From positions 1,798,001-1,862,000 of the forward strand of contig CAJFCV020000003.1 in NCBI GenBank assembly GCA_904066235.2: 64,000 nt of DNA, written 5' to 3'. Each line of letters starts with the position of its first letter. The first letter of the stretch is position 1. The notes under the pieces are model-generated. The model saw only the letters and a program-made list of their open reading frames with translations. It did not search any database and was not told the DNA's origin. This DNA comes from Bursaphelenchus xylophilus. Taxonomy: Eukaryota > Nematoda > Chromadorea > Rhabditida > Aphelenchoididae. Shown piece by piece: positions 10,485-25,400 of this stretch. A program made the translations under genes and the position numbers.

Positions 10485-13400
10485 ATGTCCCATCCCAATT
10501 TCAAATGGCCCTATTCAAGATCCCTCTGGATATTTTTGACACTTGTATTTACCTTGACTGAAGTGTTATGTTGTCCGGAACATTGCTCATGCAACAGTGG
10601 GATAGTGAATTGCATAAAGAAAGACTTGACTCGGATTCCCGATGGGATCCCGGAAAATACCGTTCGATTGTAAGTTTGAGGTCATTTTTTGGGTGAAAAA
10701 CTTGGTATAACGAATTTTTTTTACAATAAAACTTTTGTATAACAAATTTTGGGTATATAAAAAAATGTTTGTTATAGAAAGGTTTTGTTTTTCGGAGGCC
10801 AATTTCGGCCTAAAAAAACTTGGTATAACGAATTTTTTTATAATAAAACCTTTGTATAACAAATTTTGGGTATATAAAAGAATGTTTGTTATGGAAAGGT
10901 TTTGCTTTTTTTGAGCCCAATTTCGGCCTAAAATTGGCATTTAGGGCCTTTAAAATAGTTTGTTATGGAGAGGTTTTGCTGTACAGAGGCTTGCTTGTAT
11001 ATATTTTTAAACAAAAAAAAATAAAAAAATTAAAAAAATAAATTTTTAAACCTCGAAAAAATTCAAAAAATCAAAAGAAAAATTGTTTGTTATAGAGAGG
11101 TTTTGCTGTACAGAGGTTTGATTATATATATTTTTAAATAAAAAAATAAAAAAAAATAAAAAAAAAATTATTTTTAACCTCGAAAAAATTTAAAGAATCA
11201 AAAATTTCACGATTTTTTGATATTTTTCATTTTTCGTTTTTTTTTATTTTCGTTTTTTTCAGAGATCTTCAAGAAAATCAAATCTCAAAGATTGGCAAAA
11301 AGGACTTGGCAAAGCTGACGCATTTGAAGATACTGTAAGTCATTTTTTATTTGTTTTTTGACCAAAATTTTATATTTTTTTATTTGCGATGACTAAAAAA
11401 TTGTTTTTTTTTTATTTTTGATGACTAAAAAATTATATTTTTTTTCATTTTTTCCATCCATTAACTTCAATTTCCAGCCAATTACAAGACAACAAGCTGG
11501 CGACAATCGAAAGCGGCGCTTTCGATGAGTTGAGGAATTTGGAGAGATTGTAAGTTTTCTAATCTCCAATATTGGCGCATTTCCAGTTTTGTAAATTTGC
11601 AATTAGTGTAGGATTTTTCGTCTGAGAAATTAATTTTTTGAGTTTTAGACGGCTCAATCGAAACCTTCTGCAGACAATCCCGGAGAAATTGTTTGAGCAA
11701 AATCCGAAGCTGCATCGGCTGTAAGTGAATTTAAAATTTTTTTTAAAATAAAAAAGAATTGTTTTTTATTTAAAGTTTTTTTTTATTTTTCATTTTTTAA
11801 AAATTTTAAAAAAGTTGTGTTTTTAATTTTTTAAAATTTTTCAATTTTTTTATTCTCAAAAAATATTTTTTTTTATTTTTTTTACACTTTTCCAAAAAAG
11901 AATTAAAAAATTTTAGAAAATAATCAAGAATTATTTTTTTTTAACTTTTTTTTTTATTTTTCAAATTTTTTAAAATCTTGAAAAAGTTATGTTTTTTATT
12001 TTTTTAAATTTTTCATTTTTTTTATTCTCAAAAAAATATTTTTTTTATTTTTTTTACAATTTTCAAAAAAAAATACAAAAATTTTAAAAAATAAAAAAGA
12101 ATTATTTTTTATTTAAAATTTTTTTTTATTTTTCATTTTTTTTTATTTTAAAAAAGTTATGTTTTTTATTTTTTTAAATTTTTCATTTTTTTTTATTCTC
12201 AAAAATTTTTTCATTTTTATTTTTACAATTTTCAAAAAAAGGTAATTAAAAAATTAAAGCATTATTTTTTATTTAAATTTTTTTTTTTAAATTTTTCAAG
12301 TTATGTTTTTTATTTTTATAATATAAAAATATTTTTCTTTTTTCTCCCCCCATTTATAATTTTTTTACTGTTTATCCAAGATTTCCCTCCATTTTTGGCC
12401 TTCCGAACAAATGCCAACCCATATCAGAAACCCCTTGTATAAGACTCTTATAAGAAGAGCGTTTACTCGGCTTTGTTGACAAGTAGTCGGACAAAAGAAG
12501 AGAAAATTTGTCTTCTTTCGGATATATTCGTGAAATATTCGCTGGGGACCGTTTAATGCAAATTTTCGCGAGCCCAAAAAACAGAAATTAATAGAAAAAC
12601 GGGGGTTTCGAAACGGGTGAAAAAAAGTGGTGAGACTCTGACACAAATTTTACTGGGAAGTTCTCCAAATGCGACGCTCAGATTTTGATAAAACTTGGCA
12701 CAAATTGAGAGTAATTTTATACAAGTTATATACAAGATTTCAAGCTTGCGCTTTGCTTATGACATTTTTTTGCGACTTTTTGGAGATGAAAAACTTTATG
12801 CTTATTTCTACTATAAAATGTAATGTTCCCACAAAAAATCAATTTTTCCCCTAAGAAATTAGCAAAGATACGGCCAAAAAGTGTTTTTCTCTCTGACCGC
12901 TCTCTCCTTTTCGCGCACTCTCTTGACCGCAACTGATTTGAATATTTAGCCTTGTATGGAAAATCATGATGCATTTTCAGTCTGTCGGGAAAGTAATGAG
13001 CGCTCTGTCGCAGCGAAAATCGGCCGTGAAAACGAATGGCCTTCGCGACAAAGCAATTTTTTTTCACTTCAGCGGCACGATCGGCGCAGCGACATTTTGC
13101 TCATTATTTTCCCGACAGACTGACAGGTGGTCCATCTCCGAAGTGTGTGCAAAATTTTGAGGTACTTTTTTTGTGAAATGGTTTCTGGATATGCCGTATT
13201 TTAAAATCAATTTTTTCTTATTTTTTTGTCAAAAAACGTATGGCTTACAAGGGAAGTGCTCCAAGTGCGACCCCAGATTTTGATGAAACTTGGCACAAAT
13301 TTATAATAATTTTTTCTAAGATATATGCGAGAATTCTAGCTTGCGCTTTGCAGAAACAACCGAGATTTTTAGATCAAAAGTCGGCCAAAATTTAGGACTT

Positions 13401-16400
13401 TTTGCCGAATTTCGGCACGAAAAGTTTCATGCCTATTTCAACCGTAAAGGACAATGTCTCTACAAAAAATCAAACTTTTCCGCACGAAACTGCCAAAGTT
13501 ATGGCCAAAAAGCGGGTTTTCTCTCTGACCGCTCTCCACGTTTATCGTGCTCTCTCGGCGGCAAGAATCGTTCGATATCTCGGCGGCGCCCGCAAAGCGC
13601 GAGCTAAAACTTTCAGGAATTGATATTTAGTCCATACCCGACGGGTGGGCAAAATTTAAAGAAAATCTGAGCGTCGCACTTGGAGTACTTCCCTTGTCAG
13701 CTATTTTTTGAATATTTCACACATTCTTTTCTCAATTTTTTCTTTGTCAAAATACCAAAAAAACATTGCTTTTCGAACCCACAACCCTCTCAGCTTCCCA
13801 ATTCACAGGAATATTTGCAAAACCACCTCAAGCGTAACTCCGACGCCTTCTCATCTCAAGTCCAATATAATTTGATCCAATTTTCCTGGCGACAAATTAT
13901 CTCCAGCCTCTTGTTTGCCTCAAATACATATTATCCAAAGAAGCGAGTCTCATTGTTTTTTTTGCTCAAATTTGATTTCAAAAACGGGAAAATTTCGAGA
14001 TTTTCGTCCGCGACGAAATTTGAATAACACTCGAAGGGCTTATTAGCATACTTGCGTAAGAGCGATGAGCGGGAGAATAAGCTACTAGAGCTCAAGAGAG
14101 CCTTGTTTTTCGGATTTTCGGCTTGAAATTTTTCGCAAGGAAAGTGTTTCTATGGGTTATGGAGTTACAGGTCGAGACATGTATCACAAAATCGAAAATT
14201 TCTCTGATTCAGAATATGTAAAAATTACTGCCCAATTTTGGTTTGTAAGGGCGAAAGAACCCTCAAAACTTTTCTTGCAACACTCGCAAATGCCTTTTTG
14301 ACCAAGTTTTTGCCAATTCAAAAGCTTTGTTTTGAGTTAACGTAAGCCCTGGCAAAGCCTTAAAATATCAAACTTGATTAATAATACACCTAAATTAGTG
14401 GTTCAAATGTAAAAAAGGGGCTTTTGCATGGTGTTGCGAGAAAAGTTCTGACAAGGGAAGTCACTTTTTTCGCAGACGGACGTTGGAACGGCACCTAGTA
14501 GGTTTCAAACGTGAAGCGTCTGCGATCATAAAACTGATTTCCAAAAGTGTTTACGGGGCTTCTCGGCCGAGAAAATCGACCACAAAGTTTAGCCGAAATG
14601 AGCGAATAGCCTCCTCAAAAGAAACAGCGTATTTCATCTGCAGCGGTGGCATGGTCAGCGCGCTCGCTTCTTGCGCCAGAAGACGTGAGTTCGACTTCGG
14701 TCGTAAGCCCCGTAAACACTTTTGGAAATCAGTTGTATGATCGCAGACGCTTCAGGTTTGAAACCTACTAGGTCCCGTTCCGATGTCCGTTTGCGAAAAA
14801 GGTGACTTCCCTTGTGAGGGTTTTTTGCCCTTACAAGCCAAAACTGGGCAGCTAATTTTTACATATTCTAAATCAAAAAAATTTCGATTTTATGATATAT
14901 GTTTCGACCGGTAACTTCATACTCCATAGAAGTGCTTTTCTTGTCAGAAAAATTAGAAATAGAACCCTCAGTGCAGTGAAACTTCACTATAACGAACTAA
15001 AAGTCCGTTTGAACCCATTTCAAGTCAAAATTAGTTTTTGTACAACACAGCCTTGTTAGAGCAAATAAATATATTTTTTTGTTGTACCTGAAAAAAACTT
15101 GATTGGTTTTCGAAAAAAAAATCGAAGAAAAAATCGAAAAGATTTTTGGAAGCTCTCAGTCGGCGGTCGTAAAACCGGGCTTGTAAAACCCTTTTTTCCT
15201 TTGCCAAAAGACACAAGACGACACTATGATAAACATAAAACCTCGGAGCAGTGGAATTTAGTGTTCCGAGGGAGAAATGAGAGATCAGCAAGTTGAATTT
15301 GAATTTTATTTTGTAAACTGCTACTTATAGAGAAAGAAAAGAAGTCTTTTTAAAAAGTGATAAAAAATTTTCCTATTCGGTCGATTTTTTGGAATTTGTA
15401 ACAACCACTAAAAATTTTGACTCATAATTTTCATGTCCCACCGAGATATTCAACAATCTTTTTTTCGAGAGAGTACGCAAAATGAGGAGAGTCAGTCAGA
15501 GAAAAAAAAATATTTTTTGGGCTTTAATATAACTTTTGGGATTATCTTTTGGGAAAAAAAGCAATTTTCTTATGCAACTGTACACATAAATGTGATCCTT
15601 AACATGGATGGATTTTCGCAACAAGAAAAAATGTAATTTTTTTCAAAACTGGGCCAAAATAATTAAAATTATTAAAAAACTTATACATTATATACATTTT
15701 GCTCTGTGCCAAATTTTGGCCATAATTGGAGGACTTTTTTTGTCATCGAAATGTGAATTTTTTTGGTTTTTCATCTCAATTTTTATTTTTTTTCTTCAAG
15801 CCAATTTTTTTTTCAAAATCTCTCAACTTGATCCGCAAAGCCCTAGAATTTCGTAAAACTGATCCGAACGTCACAACCTTTGATTATCGAACAATTTCGG
15901 AGAACTTGACACCAGCACCAATCCCCGTCTTTTGCGAGAATTGGAGTCCGAAAATTTTGAATGACTTTGACGTGGGCCCCATTGGACGGGCGATAAATAA
16001 TCAAAACGGATGGCTGGAAAACAAGTTGGGAGGTGGAGGAGATGTATATTTGGAGCAAAAATATTATAGTCAACACTTTGCAGTAGGCAAGAAAAAAATT
16101 TTTTTTTAGTTTTTTATTAAAAAAAATAAAGAAAAAAAAATTTTTTATTAAAAAAATCAAAAAAATTTAATTAAATACAGATTTAACAGCAAAAAATCAA
16201 AAAAAAAAAATTTTTTTTAACAAAATTTTGTTTAAAATTAAAAAAAAATTTTTTTTTAATTAAAATTTTTTTTTCAAAAATCAAAAAAAAAATAGTTTTG
16301 CGATGACCTGTCTAATCCCCCTCTGCATTGCGCAACCCCTTCCTATTGCACAACCAATTTTCTCATAACTGTAACCCTCTGTTCGTCGGCTTGGCATTTC

Positions 16401-19400
16401 TTTGATTCTTTTATTCCATCGCCTTTTATGGCATTCAACAGCGAACCCATAAAAATACAAAAGTCGAAAGGGTAAAAATATAAAAGATATGTAAAAAAAT
16501 AAGAAACGGTTTCGAATGGAATGCATAAAGTCTCTGTATAACGGACAGGCAAAAAAATTTAATATTCGTTATAGAAGGGTTTTGTTTTACAGAGGTTGGA
16601 TTTTGGGTTAATTTGTGAGCCTCCAAAATTAGCGACAATCCACATTATTTTCTCAACAGACTGATATTCAATATTAACCTTATGCGCTTTCTAAAACAGA
16701 GCGTATTTTAGGATTTAAAAAAAAGATTTTTTCAAAATTTGCATTTTATTTTCGCCAGCTTCCGGGCTCCCTTTTGTCTCACTTTGATTTGTGCGCAAAA
16801 AAGTTTCGCAAGAAATCAAAGAGAAGGCCGAAAATGAAGAATTGAAACCGGACTTTGACTTTGTGCGCGCTGAATTTATGGGGAAATGTCGATACAAAAA
16901 TTCGGGTGTAAGGGTCCAACAAATTGTAAGGAAAGGCGTCGTAGACAATGTTAAACCTCTCTACAACAGGCTCCTGTACGAGAAAGCTTGTTTATCAGTC
17001 TGTCGGGAAAATAATGGGCACTCTGTGGGTTCGCCGAAAGCAATTTAATTCTGTAGCGAAACAATTCATTTTCTCGGCGGCGATACGATTTTCGATGCGA
17101 CGAAGGGTTCATTATTTTCCCGACAAACTGATATTTGTCTGTCGGGAAAATAACGTGGACTTGTCGCGGTAAAATGTCTCCAAATCTCCAGCCGTCACCA
17201 ACTTTCGCACAGCGATAATGGGCGATTCGAAGGCGCGAAAAGTCCACACTATTTTCCCGACAGACTGATAATAGGATTTTCATAAAGTGTATAGACTTCA
17301 TTACCTCAAGTATTGAGATCTTTGTGACCAAGTCCGCTGGCGAAATACGACTGGGTGCTCATTATTTTCCCGACAGACTGATATTCCGATCTTTTTCTGA
17401 CCCAAAAAATTTTTATATTCAAATAAAAATTTAATTAATTTCCCGTCATTAACAAATTTTTTGACCTTGTTTGCCCCCCTTTTTATGCCTTTCTTTTGCA
17501 AAAAATCCCCGAATATTTTTTATAAACCCCTAAATGTTGCCAGCCTACCGTAAACGGAATGTTATCAAGATCGCTAGGGCTTTGGCTTGTCATGTTTCCG
17601 CTGCGAAAAAATGGGTCAAAATTTTTATGAAGTGACAAAAATTAAGACATGTCCAATTCCTCATCGCTTTTACGAGCCAACATTAAATTTTCGGGAGCAG
17701 AAGAGCCGTTAAAATTTTGAGGTCAACGGATGTTGTAATAGGCAAGAGAATTTTGAGTTACAAGTCATATTTTGGAAATGGATTTGACTGGAGAATTTTT
17801 GAGTTTGAAAGTAGAAAACTCAGTTATAATGATGTCATTAAATGCAGAAGTAACATGCAAAAAAATGGTGCAACTTGGCACAAATTTTAATTAAAAGGCT
17901 AACCGTTTCGAAAACGTTTACTAGTACTATCTGTCGGGAAAATAATGAGCCCTCTGTGGGATCGAAATACAATGCTTATGGAAATTCTGATCCGTTTTAC
18001 AGAGGCATTATCCTTTATGTATCTGCATGTATGTTCAACCGTATATTGTTGCTGAAATACCACCGAATGGAATGCTATCTTTTATATCTTTCCCCGAAAT
18101 GTCTTTTTGGCCCGCTGGGCCGAGATGATGTTGTTACAAATCAAAGGAAGAATAATGTTAGTTTTGCGGAGTTCTTTCGCCGATTTTATGGGCTTCATTA
18201 GATCATTCCGGGTCCCGAAAGCGAATTAAAAACAGTCGTCCCATTCAGTTTGTCAAAAGGCCTTTAAAAGTCGGTTTTATTGAGCAAATTCAGAGACCAA
18301 TGGACAAGAGCGAAATGACTAATAGTGAAGGTTTTTGATACCGTAGAATATCTGACAATATACCCCAAGTGCAACAGTTCAGAATTATTTACAGAGACAT
18401 GTCATACGGCTAAACATGTTTTATCGTATAAAATGGCATCTCAGTGAATTTTGCAAGGATAAGCTGAATGGGATTCTAATCAATCCCTGAAAATCCTAGC
18501 TCGCGCTTTGCAAGGACCGCTGAGAGGCGCTTTGCAAGGACCACCGATCTTTGTGGCCGAGAGAGTGCGCGAAATTCGGAGATCGGACAGAAAAAGCAAG
18601 TTTTTGGCCATATCTCTGCCAGTCTTATGCGAAAAAATTGATTTTTTATGGAAACATTACCCTCTACAGTAGAAATTTTTCGATCAAAAAAATCGGTCGC
18701 TTTTGAAAAACGTGAGCCAGGAATTTCGGAAAAACTTCCGGAAAGCGGCCCACTCTCAAAAAAGAAAATTTTTCTGCACTAGCAGCTTGCGCCCTGGTTT
18801 CCCTGCAGACTGCGAACAAAATAGGAAACAGCCTAAGCCTGAGGCTAAGCCTAAGCCTGAGGCTAAGCCTAACCTGCCTAAGCCTGAGGCTAAGCCTAAG
18901 CCTGAGGCTCAGCCTAAGCCTGAGGCTAAGCCTAAGCCTGATATTCCTTGCAACCGGAATTGTTCGGGCGCAAGCTGCGAAGGCGATTTTCGAGAGTGGG
19001 CCGCTTTGCGGAAGTTATACCGGCATTTCGCATATTTCTTAGAAAAAATTACCCTAAATTTGTGCCAAGTTTCATCAAAATCTGAACGCCCCCAATTGAA
19101 GCACTTACCTTGTTTGACCCAAAGAGGACGCAACAATTTATGCAATTAGCCGCAAAAGGTCATGAACAAGTTCTCAAGGCCTTCCCCTGACTTTTGCATA
19201 TTGTTTACTTGAGTGCGCAATTAGCGAACACAAGTTGGGATTAATTAGCTGGGGAAAGCGAAAGGTGAAGGTGGTTGGGCGACCTTTGAGTAATTGACAG
19301 TTTGAGGATGTGAAGAGCACAAGTGGCCGGAGTAGCGAAGGTTTTCTTGTACTGCTATGCCCTCAACACATCAAGTTTTGATAGAAGTGGACAAACTGTC

Positions 19401-22400
19401 GAGAGGCCAAGGGACAACCACACGATAAGGCGAGAAGCTCGAGTTCAAGTGATTTATCGAGTGAAAAGCGGTCTTTATATAGGGAAATCCCACGTAGGAA
19501 AGTGCAATCAAATTTGAATTATAAATGCTGATTTCCGTAGGAATTCGGGCTCGAAGTTCGGTTGTTCCGCCTAACATCTCCTCCAAGTGATCAAATCGGG
19601 TACGGCTTGGCACTTTCATCGAACTGGCTTCGGAGCTTGGCGGGAACACGGACTGGCAAAAGGGGCACGCCGGGACCATTTTGACAGAAGTAGATAAACA
19701 AAAGGCCCAGCTACTGTAGAATATCTGCTCAGCGGACTCGTGAACGACATAGCTAGCCCACAACGTAGAAATTTAGCAGGTCCGAGTAGCCAAGTCTATA
19801 TAGAGAATATGGAGAAAAATGTACGCATAACAGACCCATACACACTCTGTCTCAAAATGATAGGAACCCTTAATATCAGTTTGTCGGTAAAATAATGTGA
19901 ATTCGTCGGGAATCGCGCATTATCGCTGTGCGACAGCTAGCCGCGGCCGGAGATTTGGTGGCCGACTGCAGCGAGGCGAGACATTTCGCTGCAACAAATC
20001 CAAGTTATTTTCCCGACAGAATGATAAAAAACTTGTTTGCTCTAATTTGAAAGCCCCCACTCTCTCTTCCTTATTCAAAAAGATTATGTCTGGAAGCGCA
20101 TTTCATGCGCAATACTCCAATTATGATCCGGATTAGAGCGTGGGATAAGAGAGTAATCCGTAACCCACATGTTCCTAATGCAAAAGCTCTTCGAAAAAGG
20201 CTTGAGAAATCTGAGAACCTAATTGCTAATGCCTTAACCATACTCAAAGCATCACATAAACATTCAAAATAACAAAAAAAAAGCAAAAATTCCATAAAAA
20301 GTCATCATTTTTCCAGAGATCTGAGTGAAAATCAACTGGCCGTCATCACGGATGACCATCTCATTGGCCCCAAATCGATGCGGAATCTGCAGCTGGACAA
20401 AAATCGATTGACTTGTCTGGACACTCAACTGATCTCCAGCTGGAATGAAATGGAAATTTTAACTTTGAATGGAAATAGTCTGAATACGATGGGAGAGATC
20501 GCGGTTAACCCAAACTTGAGGGTTTTGTAAGTGGTTTTTGCGGATAAGTGAAATATTTCAAGGCAAAAAAATGAAGAAGTCATGATCTTCAGTCTGTCGG
20601 GAAAATGAGCACAAATTTTTCATGCGACAGAGCGCTCATTATTTTCCCGACAAACTTATATAATATAATATTTACCCCATTTCCCACATTCAGCCGCCTA
20701 TTTGACAACCCCTGGCATTGCGATTGCCGCCTCAAATGGCTGAAGCACGTCTCAACAGCCACTGAACTCCTCTCCAACGTCAAATGCCATCGACCCGCCA
20801 TGCTGCAAGGCCGGAATATCGCCAGCGTCGACATCCAATACATGAAATGCTCGGGGATTGAGAAAAGGGCCGCAAGTTCTTGCCAAGAAGCCAGAGTCTG
20901 CCCAGCCGTATGCACTTGCACTGATACGACGGTCGATTGTAGAGATCGAGGACTGAAATACATCCCGATGAATCTGCCAACATCCACAACGGAGTTGTAA
21001 GTTCGGGGACTGAGATTTGTTGGATCTTTGGGTTTGCTACAATACGTAGAGTAAAATGCATGGGCTTTTTGCTGCATAGTTGCGCCAATTTTGCGGCCAC
21101 GTCCGATTTGTATAATATTTTCTTTTGTCGGCCACGGTTCGGCTCCTACAGAATAGTTGGGAACGGAAAGGTCCACAAAAAAAGACTTTTCTAATCTTAT
21201 TGAGGTCTGGAGGGGTGTGGGAAATGGTATTCATCGTGCTGATTTAGAAAATCCAACCCATTTTTTCGAATGTTAACTTGTTTTAACTTTCAACTTTAGT
21301 GCGCTAGACAAATTGCCTGTCCACCAAGTTGTTTGGGAGAATAATGAGCACTCTGTCGCATGGCGAGAAAATGAACTGTATCGCCACAAGATATGCGTTT
21401 GCTTTTAAGTTCAGCGGCACGACATTATTTTTCCTTTCTGAAAATAATTTCTAATCTGATTGATACAACCAATTAAGCGTATTTTAGACAAATTTAAATA
21501 GTGAAATTATTCGTTATAGCTAGGTTTCGCTATAACGGACTGTACGATAGTTTGCTGTGCTAACTTTGCTCTAAAAGTTTGCACGATAACCAGCCAGCTA
21601 GTGGTGTGTTTTCGAGGGGCAGCGTATTTTACAACAATTTCAATGCTTTTGTTTTTTTCAAAATGTATTTTTCAGGCGACTAGAGCAGAACCACATCACT
21701 CAGATCCCGAAAGATGTGTTCAAGCCTATGAAGAACTTGAGAAGACTGTAAGTTATACAAAAAAAGAAAAAGAAAAAAATCTTTATAATTTACATATTTA
21801 CTCTACCTGATTTCAGCGACCTGTCCAAGAACAATATCCACACCGTTGATCCCGAGGCATTTTCTGGACTATCTTCCTTGAACACATTGTAAGCGGAGCT
21901 TCTAGCAATTTTTGTCATCATGCATATGTATCTTATCGCTTCTACAACTTTTATCCTCTAATTTCAGGGTCCTCTACGCCAACAACATCACGGATCTGCC
22001 TGAAGGCGTGTTTGATCCTTTGGTTGAGCTACAATTACTTTTGCTGAACGCCAATAAACTTCAATGCCTTCGCAAGGACCTCTTCAAGAAGCAGGGAATG
22101 CTAAACCTGCTCAGTTTATATGACAATGAAATCAAGAGCATTGCGAATGGCACTTTCCAGCCTTTGAAAATGCTGCAGACTCTGCACTTGGCAAGGAATC
22201 CGCTGATCTGTGATTGTAATTTGGTAAGTGCAGCTAATATCAGTCTGTCGGGAAAATAATATGGGATTCGTCGCGGAAAAAAATCTCCCGACAGACTGAT
22301 ATTGATCTCTAAAAAAGGGCAGGTAGCCAGACAGTATTAAAATTTTACACGCTGGTTCTAAATTGGTCCTACATATATCAATCCCCATGTAAGGGCTAGA

Positions 22401-25400
22401 GCTTTAGCCTATGCTTTCAAACAGAAACCTAGATATTCCAAACTATTTTGCTTGAAAGAGCATGCGATATAAGGAGAGACGGGTAGAGGAAATGCGGGGT
22501 TTTCTCATACTTTTACTAGTCCGGTCGTAAACTTGCTAGAGTGATTTTGGCGATATGCAGTCTGCAAAAAAAATTTGATGCGGGCGACAGAACAAAATAG
22601 AAAAAATTGAACACACTGAAGCCAAAATTGGGCCAACATTCATCTAATTCTATCGTCAATTTCTCTTGTAAATGTTATGCCGCGTGTTGCTTTACTCTTT
22701 TTTTTATAGGAATGGCTAGCCGAGTACCTTCATCACCATCCAATCGAGACGAGCGGAGCCAAATGCGAGGGCCCAAAGCGCATGGCCAAGAAGAAGTTGG
22801 GGAGTGTTGCGGCAAGCAGCTTCCGATGCAAGGGTAAGAATAGCCGTCGCACAGCGATAATGGAAGATTCTAAGGCGTGACAAGTCCCTATTATTTTCCT
22901 GACAGACTAAAAATAGTATTATACTCCGCCTGCTTCAGGTTCCGAGATCTTTGTGACAAAGTCCGCTGGCGAATATTTCATCGACAACGCTTGTCCGGCC
23001 GGCTGCTTCTGTCATCACACTGTGGTCGACTGCAGCGGCAGAGAATTGGATCAAGTTCCAGAGGAGTTGCCCCACTTCACCACGGAGCTACGGCTAAATA
23101 AGAACAATTTGAAGGAGATCAAGGTGTCCGACGGATTTGGAGGGCTAAAGAATCTGCGGAAATTGTGAGTAGAATACGTTGACTGTTTCTGAAAATTCAA
23201 AATTTTCAGAGATTTGGGACAAAATCAAATTAAAAACATCGAAAATGGAGCGCTGGATGGAATGCAAAACTTGAAAGAGCTGTAAGTTTTCAACATTTAT
23301 CCTAAAAAAGCCCTTTGTCAAAACCCCCCTAGTTCAATTTTTGGCCAAAGTACACCGCTGTACAACAAAATTCATCTAGCAAATCTTGTCAGAGGTTATA
23401 CGAGCCAACTTTTGGCCCAGGCTCTCCAATAACATACCACTTTCATGGTCCTCTATTGTTCGTTTTACGGATCCAAATTTTTCTTAGTGCAGCGGAGTTT
23501 TATTGAACGTCAGCTCGTTCTGCACGCCTTTTTGACATAATCTTTTAGAAACATTGAATCGATAAAAACCTTTAATTTTTTTCAGGAACTTGTCATCAAA
23601 TCACATCCGTCATTTTTCAACCAAAGCCCTCGGGAAAACAGCTAATTTCCTGGAGATTCTGTAAGCTCTTTCGATAAAGACTTGTATATCAGTCTGTTGG
23701 GAAAATAATGAGCACTCTGTCAAGACAAAATCATGCTCATTATTTTCCCGGCAGACAAATATTCTTTCTTTTTTTTTTGATTTTGTGGTAAATCTCTCCG
23801 TTTTTATTGGTTTATTCGTTTTGCAGTGACATTTCGGATAATCGGTTAATGTGTGTGACCCAACCAACGTTTGGCGGCTTCAGGAAGTTGCAGTTTTTGT
23901 AAGGTCTTATTTTTTTACTTCTTTTATTTTTTGCTTGGTAAACCGAGCTGCTCACCAAACAATAATTGCAATTGCACTTCAGATCGCTGGCAAAGAACGA
24001 TCTCCGCTGCGTCACCGAGCACGCTTTTAACAACCTAACCGAGATCAAGAACTTGTAAGTTCTAGGGCGCTTGGGAAGCTTAAAAAATACTACGGTAAAT
24101 GAGTATAGCTAATATCTGTCTGTCGGGAAAATAATGTGGATTCGTCGCACTTTAAAATCTCCAATCATCGCTTTGCCATGGCTGGCCGCGGCTGGAGATT
24201 TGGTGTGCGACTGCGACAAATCAGGACCTTTTTCTGCGATAATCCACATTATTTTCCCGACAGGCTGTTATATCAATTGGCCTCGTATAGACGTGCCAAC
24301 AACAACAACAACAACAAGAAAAAATATGGTGACTTAATAGAGGCGCACTCACTTTACTATCAGTCCGTCGGGAAAATAATGAGCCATCTGTCGCATTGAA
24401 AATTGCATCGCCGCCGAGAAAATGAACTGTCTTCACGGCAAAATCAAATTTATTTTCGCTTCAGCGACGCGGTCGGCGCAGCTACAGCATGCTCATTACT
24501 TTCCCGACAGACTGATATAATTTTAATGGCTTGACTTCTGATTCGATTTTCAGATACCTGTCCAACAATGAGCTGCAATGTGACTGTCATCTAAAGAGCT
24601 TCGTTGAGGACCTTCAGAGAAACTTGAGCTCCAAAATTTTCGATTCCCCGGTTTGCGCGGGGCCCAAGGAACTGGCCGGAAAGGAGATTTTGAGCCTCAA
24701 GTCAAGTCAGCTTATCTGTGATGGTATGCGTTTCTTAAAAAAACATTATCGTATCTTTCAGGCGACTCATTTTCGATCTGCGCCGAAGACGGGAACTACT
24801 GTCCAGCCGGGTGTCTTTGTGAGAACAAGACCGTGCGATGTTCTGGCAGAGGCTTCAAGGAGTTCCCGCTTGGCATCCCGTCGGACACCACGGAGCTCTA
24901 CCTGGATAACAATGAGATCTCCGCGATCTCCGCAAAGCATTTTGGAAGGCTTCCAAATTTGCTCAAATTGTAAGTGATCAAAGAAGGCCTTGTTTTTAAA
25001 ACACGCGGTTTCGGGGCCCGCTGCGCGCCCCACTGCGGGTCGGGTCAGGTTTTTTTCATGGGGTGGTCAAGTCTTTCCCCCTAATGTTATTTTTTCCCCG
25101 AAATTCAGACTGTTATATCGGAGGTTAATCAAGGTAAATCTGGTCAGTTCTTGTTGATTATTTCAAGAACAAGTCTTATTCTATTTTTAGAAATCAAATT
25201 TGATTGGAATTACGGTGTGGGTTTGCCTCAATTTTCAGCATTCTTTGGGGGTAGGTATTCTATCGGTCTGTCGGGAAAATAACGGCGGATCGTCGCGCCT
25301 CGGAATCACCCATTATCGCTCTGCGACTTAGCGCATAGGCTTAGGCTTAGTTTGCTTAGCCGCTTAGGCTGCTTAGGCTTAGCTTAGGCTTAGTTTGCTT

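Noticed and set aside
20589..21176. 195-codon minus-strand frame
   Set aside because: It is antisense to slit exon 6 and a MITE. The plus strand carries the conserved LRRCT and LRRNT cysteines.
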